Part shown: in pieces, positions 1-5,174 of the stretch | Layout of the letters: the number at the start of each line of letters is the position of its first letter | How positions within the stretch are numbered: position 1 is the first letter of the stretch | DNA from: Microcaldota archaeon | GTDB lineage: Archaea; Micrarchaeota; Micrarchaeia; Norongarragalinales; UBA8480 | Reading direction: 5' to 3' | DNA: 6,962 bases | Assembly: GCA_030697615.1 (NCBI GenBank) | Contig: JAUYPK010000110.1 | Coordinates: 1-6,962 of the forward strand | The notes under the pieces: generated by a model | Seen by the model: the letters and a program-made list of their open reading frames with translations, nothing else | Told to the model about the DNA's origin: nothing | The model's database searches: none | Position numbers and translations under genes: made by a program

Positions 1-236
1 CTGCTGTTACTTTGAAAGAATATGAAGAAGCGTTATGGCGAGAAGTTGGCCCAGAGTTAGCAATGAGTTACAAGTTACAGAAACTTGGACAACACACTTG
101 GCTGTTGAACTTTTTAATCAACAAAGCGAAGAAAAGTAAAACCATCCAAGAAGCGATTTCCAATTCGTTGCTTAACCCGCAGGAAAGAGACGCTTTTTCC
201 AACCCAATGTTTTATCTAAAAGCGCTGATGAGCTAA
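1..236 (+). CDS. Geranylgeranyl reductase family protein, C-terminal fragment (5' end outside window)
   Basis: The reading frame is open to the left edge (codons from base 3), so the TTG at 12 is internal and the true start lies outside the window. The visible tail of about 77 residues starts with a pattern around EYEEALWREVGPEL, followed by a YKLQKL segment, a hydrophobic helix and a closing FYLKAL. This resembles the helical C-terminus of archaeal geranylgeranyl reductases (FAD flavoproteins that saturate the isoprenoid chains of membrane lipids). The FAD-binding part is not in the window, so the call rests on recall of the family's tail and could be another member of the same flavoprotein superfamily. 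The gene converges on the next one with a 15-base gap. Confidence 0.55.
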   Translation, partial: AVTLKEYEEALWREVGPELAMSYKLQKLGQHTWLLNFLINKAKKSKTIQEAISNSLLNPQERDAFSNPMFYLKALMS

Positions 237-247
237 ATCCGCGCTAA

Positions 248-253
248 TTTTTT
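248..253 (+). terminator. Possible oligo-T terminator of the reductase gene
   Basis: A run of six T on the plus strand begins 12 bases after the TAA at 234-236. Archaeal RNA polymerase can stop at T-rich tracts without a hairpin. The run overlaps the stop codon of the convergent minus-strand gene. It is short, so the call is tentative. Confidence 0.3.
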
Positions 254-926
254 AATCTTCTACGTATGCTGAATTTGGATTTTTTTCAATGTATTTAACC
301 ATGTCTGCCAGCCATTCTCGTGCGCTTTCAATTGGCTTTCCTTGTTGAGTTGATTGTATAAATTCACTGTGTGAAAATAGTGGAACTGATGCGGTGTTTA
401 GGAATATGTCCAATAGTTTGTGTCGTCCGGGGTCATTCCATTCTTTTGATTCCCGCGAGCATATCTCTCTGGCTGCAAGAAGCAGCGCGGCCATCTTCTT
501 TTTTCCAAGTTTCCGCGTAAGCCTTTCAAACGCGTTCTTAGCTTTTTTATAATGGGAAAGCGGGGGGTTATAGTGAAGTTTTCCAACAATGGTTCTAAAT
601 AGTTCTTCATGTTCTTTTTGTAAATGACCTTCTGATTTTAAACGGGAAAACAGTCGCCGCGTTACTAAATAGTGGCCAATTTCATATCTCGAGTACCATT
701 TTTTTCTTGGTCCAGTACTCCACATTTTTATTCCAAACACCCTCATGGCGTGTTGTTCAAAGTCGGGGTGACGGGTTAAAATGCGGTTTGTAGCGGCTAT
801 TATTTGACTAGGTGAAATTTCGTGCAGTGCTTTTTCAGGATGTCGCTTGGCAAGTTCTTCCAAAATTGGCTTGCAGTGCTCCTCTACCTTTGCAATTGCA
901 CGACTAACTGGCAAAATGAAAACCAT
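252..926 (-). CDS. Hypothetical protein, basic and mostly helical (224 aa)
   Basis: I do not recognise this family. The protein is rich in Lys, Arg, His and Glu, has no signal peptide, no membrane segment and only two cysteines (residues 18 and 156), and looks largely alpha-helical. It is therefore probably a soluble cytoplasmic protein, perhaps binding nucleic acid, but no helix-turn-helix or catalytic motif can be named. Aromatic and basic residues cluster around residues 69-95 (MWSTGPRKKWYSRYEIGHYL). The ATG at 926 is favoured because a palindromic TATA-like box is centred about 26.5 bases upstream, as expected for a leaderless transcript. The gene is divergent from the glutaredoxin gene and shares a 129-base spacer with it. 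A 70-codon frame inside it (398-610) is a shadow. Confidence 0.75.
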   Translation of the reverse strand: MVFILPVSRAIAKVEEHCKPILEELAKRHPEKALHEISPSQIIAATNRILTRHPDFEQHAMRVFGIKMWSTGPRKKWYSRYEIGHYLVTRRLFSRLKSEGHLQKEHEELFRTIVGKLHYNPPLSHYKKAKNAFERLTRKLGKKKMAALLLAAREICSRESKEWNDPGRHKLLDIFLNTASVPLFSHSEFIQSTQQGKPIESAREWLADMVKYIEKNPNSAYVED

Positions 927-946
927 TTCAATAAGTTAACTCCCGG

Positions 947-958
947 AGTTTTAAAACT
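947..958 (-). promoter_or_regulatory. TATA-like box for the hypothetical gene, palindromic AGTTTTAAAACT
   Basis: This is a perfect 12-base palindrome with a TTTTAAAA core at 949-956. Its centre is 26.5 bases upstream of the ATG at 926, the usual distance from an archaeal TATA box to the transcription start, so the mRNA would be leaderless. Because the box is symmetrical it could also serve the plus-strand glutaredoxin gene. Inferred from spacing only. Confidence 0.5.
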
Positions 959-963
959 GCAGC

Positions 964-982
964 TGTTCATGTAGTGTGAACA
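964..982. promoter_or_regulatory. Inverted repeat TGTTCA-N7-TGAACA in the divergent promoter region
   Basis: The two six-base arms are perfectly complementary across a 7-base spacer. A second inverted repeat, CATGT-N7-ACATG (968-984), is nested with it. The site is just upstream of the minus-strand TATA-like box, in the only spacer between two divergent genes, so it is a candidate operator for one or both. The binding protein is unknown. Confidence 0.4.
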
Positions 983-1040
983 TGCGCCGGGCTTAAACCG
1001 TCTTGTTTTTATTTACCTTTTTCCCATTTGTTACTTATTA

Positions 1041-1046
1041 GAGGTG
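1041..1046 (+). promoter_or_regulatory. Shine-Dalgarno site GAGGTG of the glutaredoxin gene
   Basis: GAGGTG matches the archaeal anti-Shine-Dalgarno (3' end ...CACCUCC) and lies 9 bases before the ATG at 1056. It contains the in-frame GTG at 1044, which gives a spurious four-residue extension if taken as the start. It therefore sets the start at 1056. Confidence 0.75.
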
Positions 1047-1055
1047 TTTTTTGAA

Positions 1056-1295
1056 ATGACGCATAAAGTTATTGTTTATTCAACTCCAACTTGCCCATAT
1101 TGCCACATGGCTAAGGACTTCTTAAAGAAAAACGGCGTCAAATACTCAGATATTGACGTAAGCGCAGATGAGCAGAAAGCTGAAGAGATGGTTAAGAAAA
1201 GCGGCCAAATGGGAGTTCCTGTCATAGATATCGACGGCAAGATAATTGTAGGCTACGACTTGCCAGCGATTAAAAAAGCGCTTGCGATAAATTAA
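1056..1295 (+). CDS. Glutaredoxin-like protein, YruB type (79 aa)
   Basis: This is a small single-domain thiol-disulfide oxidoreductase with the thioredoxin fold. From the ATG at 1056, residues 12-16 read TCPYC, with the redox pair Cys13 and Cys16. Residues 51-60 contain the GVP cis-proline motif (Pro55), and GKIIVGYD (61-68) matches the glutathione- or partner-binding end of the fold. The run from GQMGVPVIDIDG to the C-terminus is very like the YruB-family glutaredoxins I remember from bacteria and archaea. It should reduce protein disulfides in the cytoplasm, with electrons from thioredoxin reductase or a low-molecular-weight thiol; the donor cannot be read here. A GAGGTG site precedes the start. 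Its stop overlaps the stop of the convergent sigma-like gene. Confidence 0.9.
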   Translation: MTHKVIVYSTPTCPYCHMAKDFLKKNGVKYSDIDVSADEQKAEEMVKKSGQMGVPVIDIDGKIIVGYDLPAIKKALAIN

Positions 1296-2320
1296 GCAGC
1301 TTCGCGTTGTGCTGATTCTATTTTTTTCATTGCTTTTTGTGCCCGTTTTTCTATTCGTTTTTGTAGTAGTTCAATTGCATGCCTACTTGAACCAATCACT
1401 GGCGCTATCTCATAGGCCGAGTGGCCATAAATGTGGCTCAAAGCGTAAAGCGCAGGGTCAGACGCTGGTACTTGTCTATTTTTGTGCAAGTCAAGCAAAG
1501 CTTGTAACTTGTCCATGCTTTCAGCATTTAGATTTGGTGTAGCTGTACCGATGCGTTCGTGTTCGAGCATTTTTGTGTTTAAGCGCTGCGGTGCGTCAAG
1601 AGACACTGTTGCCTTGAGTTGCTTTTCTCTTCGTTTTCGTACTTCGTCGCTTATTGCTCCTGAAATTACGTTAATTGCGTAAGTTTTAAAACTAGCTTTT
1701 TTTTCTGGATTGTGAGTCCTCAAAGCTTTTATTAGAGCTTCCCTTCCGATATTTTTCGCTTCTTCGCGGCCTAAATGCTTCCACCATAGCCCCATGCCGT
1801 AACGCCGAAATCTAAGCGCCTTTCTAATTAATTCCTCATGTTGTTTTACTTCTGTATCTGGTACTTTTTCCCGAATTATTTCCCGTGTTATTACGCTAGT
1901 TCGCGGTATCGCACCTGCGTTAACCAATTTTTTTATAAGCCAGTTAATTTTCTGCAAGTCTCCGCGGCTAAACTTTTTTGGTTCAGCGCTTGGTTGAGTT
2001 CGTTTTAAAATTTCGCTTGCTATTGCCCTTGCGTCGTATTGTTTGCCACGGTAAGTCCTATGATTTGGCGCAATTTGTGCAACTAGTTTTTCAAACGCAG
2101 TTAATTCCCGTGGTTTGCTGGGGGGCAAATGCACAGGTATTGCTCGGGGCTTCTTTGGTCTCGCTGCTTTTCTTTCTTGTATTTCTCTTGACATTTGCTC
2201 AACGTGGGTAAGCAATTCGCGTGCATTTGCGTATCTTGTATTTTGGAAAAAGTAGCGTATGGGGTACTTTGGCTTTTCAACCTGTGCCGCTGAACGTTCA
2301 TCTCTCAATATCCTGTACAT
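1292..2320 (-). CDS. Sigma-70-like transcription initiation factor
   Basis: The 342-residue protein (ATG at 2320) carries the layout of a group 3 bacterial sigma factor. Residues about 159-230 match region 2: the core pattern REEAKNIGREALIKAL is followed by NPEKKASFKTYA and SGAISDEVRK, close to the FxTYA..RIrGailDElR of FliA/SigB-type factors. SLDAP (240-244) matches the SLDxP that starts the region 3 linker. Residues about 292-330 match region 4.2, with YGHSAYEIAPVIGSSRHAIE as the helix-turn-helix. The first 155 residues are basic and unassigned. The paired tryptophans of region 2.3 in housekeeping factors are absent. Archaeal RNA polymerase normally uses TBP and TFB, so the partner is uncertain; a DNA-binding regulator derived from sigma is the alternative. 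ATG 2320 is preferred over GTG 2329 because GTGA sits 5 bases before it. Confidence 0.82.
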   Translation of the reverse strand: MYRILRDERSAAQVEKPKYPIRYFFQNTRYANARELLTHVEQMSREIQERKAARPKKPRAIPVHLPPSKPRELTAFEKLVAQIAPNHRTYRGKQYDARAIASEILKRTQPSAEPKKFSRGDLQKINWLIKKLVNAGAIPRTSVITREIIREKVPDTEVKQHEELIRKALRFRRYGMGLWWKHLGREEAKNIGREALIKALRTHNPEKKASFKTYAINVISGAISDEVRKRREKQLKATVSLDAPQRLNTKMLEHERIGTATPNLNAESMDKLQALLDLHKNRQVPASDPALYALSHIYGHSAYEIAPVIGSSRHAIELLQKRIEKRAQKAMKKIESAQREAA

Positions 2321-2329
2321 TTTTTTCAC

Positions 2330-2405
2330 GTTTTTTTATTTACTTTTTTTAGTTAGTTTTTTCTTTTGTTTTTCTTTTATTGTTTTTTTTCAATTATTTT
2401 TTAAT
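2330..2405 (-). other. A-rich spacer upstream of the sigma-like gene
   Basis: On the minus (coding) strand these 76 bases between the phosphatase stop and the sigma-like gene are almost all A with scattered T, G and C. No oligo-T terminator is seen on this strand, so read-through from the upstream cluster is possible. A-rich DNA can also hold a weak TATA box, but no well-placed one stands out. Confidence 0.4.
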
Positions 2406-2942
2406 TTACATTTTTGGATGTAGGAACTTGTCAAACGCTTTCAATGCCTTTATTTGCACTGGCGTAATGTGTGACGCTGGCCTTTTTTCTTTTACGAATT
2501 GCAACGCCCATTCAACTGGCATGCCTTTGTAAATGTAATACGCTGCTATCAAAGTTGGCGCACGTGTGTGCCCTTCTTTGCAATGGACGTACGTCTTAAT
2601 GCCGCTTTTTATGAAGTAGTCAAGTGAATACACGCCGAAAAGCATTTCTCGAAGTGGTGGAGCATGGTGATCCTTTGTAGGTAGCCAAACGTAATAACTT
2701 ACGCCGTAAGGTGAGTCAATGCGGTTTTCTTCCAAGCTAATATCTGCCTTGACGCCGAGTTTTTTCAACGAGGTGTCAAAATGGCCAATGCAGCACGCGT
2801 TTGTTCCAACGTAGATGAAATTGTCAATTTGGTCGTATTCCAAACGGTGGCTGTGTTTTTCACCGTGTTCAGTCGCGTGGTTTGCATGTTTTTTCTTTTG
2901 TGGTTTGTTTTGTTGTGTTTTAGTTTTTGTTCTTTTTTTCAT
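2406..2942 (-). CDS. Dual-specificity-type protein phosphatase (178 aa)
   Basis: The protein is a cysteine-dependent phosphatase of the DSP/PTP fold, which removes phosphate from Tyr and Ser/Thr or from other phosphate esters. The signature HCX5R is at residues 120-127 (HCKEGHTR), with Cys121 as nucleophile and Arg127 binding phosphate. Asp91 in LPTKDHHAPP is the likely general acid. The N-terminal strand IDNFIYVGTNA (39-49) and the closing RPASHITPVQIKAL (154-167) fit the family. Residues 1-33 form a Lys- and His-rich tail not needed for the fold, possibly a nucleic-acid or membrane contact. The ATG overlaps the stop of the upstream dehydrogenase as ATGA and has a GAGGTG site 8 bases before it, so the two are translationally coupled. 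The substrate is unknown. Confidence 0.88.
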   Translation of the reverse strand: MKKRTKTKTQQNKPQKKKHANHATEHGEKHSHRLEYDQIDNFIYVGTNACCIGHFDTSLKKLGVKADISLEENRIDSPYGVSYYVWLPTKDHHAPPLREMLFGVYSLDYFIKSGIKTYVHCKEGHTRAPTLIAAYYIYKGMPVEWALQFVKEKRPASHITPVQIKALKAFDKFLHPKM

Positions 2943-3898
2943 TTTAAAAGCACCTCGGGGTTTACAATTGACAGCGGCTTTCCTCCCTCTAGCACTGCCA
3001 AGAGGTTTTCAACTGCCATTTCTGCCATTGCGCTGCGTGCCTCGAAAGTTGCACTAGCAGCGTGTGGCGTGAGAATGACGTTTGTTAGTTTTGACAAGCC
3101 TGGGCTAAGTTTAGGTTCAAATTCAAAAACGTCCAATGCGGCGCCGACAATTGTCTTGTTTTGCAATGCTTTAACCAGTGCTTTTTCGTCTATAACTGCT
3201 CCGCGTGAAGTGTTTATTAAAAATGCGGTTGGTTTCATCATTGAAAGTTGTTTTTCTCCAATTAAGTGCCGTGTTTTTTCGTTTAGCGGAACGTGAAGTG
3301 AAATAAAATCGCTGTGTTTTAACAATTGTGCAAGTGGTAAATATTTTATCCCGTGTTTTTCGGAATTGGCGTCTCTGTGTGGGTTGTAATAAACCACTTT
3401 CATACCGTATCCATTAGTTGCAATTTTTGCAACGATGCTGCCGATTCTGCCCATTCCAATTATTCCAAGCGTCTTGCCTTTTAGTTCGGTTCCAAAGAGA
3501 AACCCGTACTTCCAGTTGTTATATTTTTCACTGCGGGTAATTGCATCGCTTTCCACTAACCTGCGACTAATTGCAGCTAGTAACGCAAAAGTATGCTCGG
3601 CTACTGATTGGCTTAATACGCCGGGGGTGTTTGTAACCGCTATTCCTCGCTTAGTGGCTTCGGCCACGTCGATGTTGTCAAATCCAACTGCGTTGTTTGA
3701 AATCACTTTTAGTTTTTTGCCAGCGTTCATTATATCCGCGTCGATTTTCACAAAGCACACTATTCCATCTTTGTCCACTATTAACTTTAAGAGTTGAGAT
3801 TTTGTTGGCCGGTGCTTTAGCTTAGTCACTATGCACTTTGCTTTAAGTTTGCCGAGTATGCTATCGGGTAAATCACTTGTGACAAGTACTTTAAACAT
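2939..3898 (-). CDS. D-isomer-specific 2-hydroxyacid dehydrogenase (glyoxylate/hydroxypyruvate reductase-like)
   Basis: This is a cytoplasmic NAD(P)H-dependent enzyme that interconverts a 2-keto acid and its D-2-hydroxyacid. At 319 residues it has the normal family length. Residues 67-77 (SNNAVGFDNID) form the substrate-side loop, GMGRIG (148-153) is the nucleotide-binding turn, and the expected catalytic Arg232 (in TSRGAVID), Glu261 (in DVFEFEP) and His279 (in TPHAASAT) are all present. The general pattern is closest to archaeal glyoxylate/hydroxypyruvate reductases, but 3-phosphoglycerate dehydrogenase-like or other 2-keto acid specificity cannot be excluded; there is no C-terminal ACT domain. 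The gene lies 36 bases after the Cys-rich gene and overlaps the phosphatase start by 4 bases, so it is inside the transketolase cluster. Confidence 0.92.
   Translation of the reverse strand: MFKVLVTSDLPDSILGKLKAKCIVTKLKHRPTKSQLLKLIVDKDGIVCFVKIDADIMNAGKKLKVISNNAVGFDNIDVAEATKRGIAVTNTPGVLSQSVAEHTFALLAAISRRLVESDAITRSEKYNNWKYGFLFGTELKGKTLGIIGMGRIGSIVAKIATNGYGMKVVYYNPHRDANSEKHGIKYLPLAQLLKHSDFISLHVPLNEKTRHLIGEKQLSMMKPTAFLINTSRGAVIDEKALVKALQNKTIVGAALDVFEFEPKLSPGLSKLTNVILTPHAASATFEARSAMAEMAVENLLAVLEGGKPLSIVNPEVLLK
2951..2956 (-). promoter_or_regulatory. Shine-Dalgarno site GAGGTG of the phosphatase gene
   Basis: On the minus strand GAGGTG lies within the last codons of the dehydrogenase and 8 bases before the phosphatase ATG at 2942. 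It fixes that start and supports coupling of the two genes. Confidence 0.7.
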
Positions 3899-3934
3899 TT
3901 TTCATTCCAGCCTTTTTTCTTTTCAACGTATTTT

Positions 3935-4168
3935 TTACTCTCCTTCTATGCACTTACAGCTGTGCAGTTTTTCCTTGCAGCGTGGACATTGCTTGCACAT
4001 TGGGCATTTTCCGCCGTGTAGGTGAATGTGCTTGTACCCACATTGTCTACATTCGCAGATTAGTTTCTTATTTTTTTTCATGTCCTTTGTTTTCTGCACT
4101 TTTTTCTTCTTTATTGTTTTTTCCTTCTTTTCCTTTTTCGCCCTTTTTTCCTTCTTGATTCTTTTCAT
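3935..4168 (-). CDS. Small Lys-rich protein with Cys-rich zinc-binding domain (77 aa)
   Basis: From the ATG at 4168, residues 1-36 are nearly all Lys, Glu and Arg, and residues 38-73 hold nine cysteines (38, 40, 43, 55, 58, 61, 64, 71, 73). Cys40-x2-Cys43 with Cys55-x2-Cys58 would form one zinc ribbon; Cys61-x2-Cys64 with Cys71-x-Cys73 would form a second, partial one. His47, His49 and His51 are extra ligand candidates. The pattern suggests a nucleic-acid- or protein-binding adaptor, but I do not recognise a named family. The longer frame starts at 4192; 4168 is preferred because it overlaps the transketolase stop as ATGA and has GGTGA 7 bases upstream. A shorter product from Met30, lacking the Lys tail, is also possible. 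Confidence 0.75.
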   Translation of the reverse strand: MKRIKKEKRAKKEKKEKTIKKKKVQKTKDMKKNKKLICECRQCGYKHIHLHGGKCPMCKQCPRCKEKLHSCKCIEGE

Positions 4169-5148
4169 TTTCGTTTCACCACTTCTTGACATGCCTTTAC
4201 GATTTCGCTGCTGTTCATCCCGTATTTTTTCAACAATTCATCTGGCGTGCCGCTTTCGCCGAACACATCTTTCATCCCAATTCGCTTCATTGGAACGGGG
4301 TAGTTTTCAACAAGCACCTCGCTAACTGCGCTTCCCAACCCGCCGTTTATCTGATGCTCTTCAGCTGTTACAACCGCTCCACATTTCCTGGCGGCTTTTG
4401 TAATTGTTTCAATATCAATTGGCTTAACCGTATGGCAGTTTACAACCATTGAACTTACCCCGTTTTTTTCCAATTCTTTTGCAGCTATTAGGGATTCATA
4501 CACCATTAGTCCACATGTTATTATTGCAACGTCTGCACCGTCAGCGTAAATGTCGGCTATGCCAATTTCAAACGGCGTTTGCTCCGTAGTAATAACTGGC
4601 ACTTTCTCCCTGCCGAAACGCAAATAATGCGGTCCAACTGCTTCGCCAGCGGCTATTGTCGCTTTTTTGCCTTGAATCCAATCGCAAGGCACAATTACGC
4701 GGAGGTTCGGAAGCACTCGCGTAATTGCAATATCTTCAAGCGCTTGGTGAGTTGCGCCATCTGGCCCAACTGAAATCCCCGCATGCATACCGCCAACTTT
4801 GACATTAGCATTTGTATAGCACACGCTTACACGTAGCTGATCCCAATTACGGCCAGGAGAAAACACAGCATAAGAACTAACAAACGGAACCTTGCCACTT
4901 AACGCTAAACCAGCCGCGACTCCCATCATGTTCTGCTCTGCAACGCCCATTTGTACAAACCTTTGCGGGAATCTTTCCTTAAACCAGTTACTCCGCGTAG
5001 ATTCCGTGAGGTCAGCGCAAAGCACAACAACGTCTTTATTCTTTTCTCCAAGTTCAACTAGCCCTTTGCCGTAGCCGTCGCGCGATGGCACTTTTTCAAC
5101 GTTTGTGAAAAGCTTTTCATTTAATTTCATTTCAGAATTTATTTTCAT
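4165..5148 (-). CDS. Transketolase, C-terminal subunit
   Basis: This chain holds the pyrimidine-binding and C-terminal domains of a split transketolase, which moves two-carbon units between sugar phosphates in the non-oxidative pentose phosphate pathway. From the ATG at 5148 (327 aa), GVAEQNM (68-74) carries the Glu that activates thiamine diphosphate (Glu71). GPDGATHQ (128-135) and RFGRE (177-181) follow. The C-terminal domain shows AEEHQINGGLGSA (262-274) and FGESG (296-300). Length is normal for the split form. The start is uncertain: a GTG at 5163 extends it by 5 residues and an ATG at 5130 shortens it by 6. The GTG may instead be part of a weak GTGA ribosome site. The gene begins 11-26 bases after the N subunit ends and overlaps the Cys-rich gene by 4 bases. 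Confidence 0.93.
   Translation of the reverse strand: MKINSEMKLNEKLFTNVEKVPSRDGYGKGLVELGEKNKDVVVLCADLTESTRSNWFKERFPQRFVQMGVAEQNMMGVAAGLALSGKVPFVSSYAVFSPGRNWDQLRVSVCYTNANVKVGGMHAGISVGPDGATHQALEDIAITRVLPNLRVIVPCDWIQGKKATIAAGEAVGPHYLRFGREKVPVITTEQTPFEIGIADIYADGADVAIITCGLMVYESLIAAKELEKNGVSSMVVNCHTVKPIDIETITKAARKCGAVVTAEEHQINGGLGSAVSEVLVENYPVPMKRIGMKDVFGESGTPDELLKKYGMNSSEIVKACQEVVKRK
4176..4180 (-). promoter_or_regulatory. Shine-Dalgarno site GGTGA of the Cys-rich gene
   Basis: On the minus strand GGTGA lies inside the end of the transketolase C gene, 7 bases before the ATG at 4168. It is the main reason to prefer 4168 over the longer start at 4192, which has only a weak AAGG one base before it. 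Confidence 0.6.
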
Positions 5149-5174
5149 TTTTTTGTTTTTCACTTTTCTTCAAA

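Noticed and set aside
398..610. 70-codon minus-strand frame
   Set aside because: It lies wholly inside the 252-926 gene in another frame, has no ribosome site and looks like no known protein.
2781..3296. 171-codon plus-strand frame rich in Phe, Val and Cys
   Set aside because: It is the antisense of the phosphatase and dehydrogenase genes, both of which have full catalytic motifs. The apparent membrane-like composition comes from reading A-rich Lys codons backwards.
3435..3797. 120-codon plus-strand frame
   Set aside because: It is antisense to the well-supported dehydrogenase and has no recognisable motif or ribosome site.
4026..4325. 99-codon plus-strand frame with a Phe-rich, membrane-like stretch
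   Set aside because: It is the complement of the Lys-rich tail of the Cys-rich gene and the end of transketolase C; Lys codons read in reverse give Phe and Leu.
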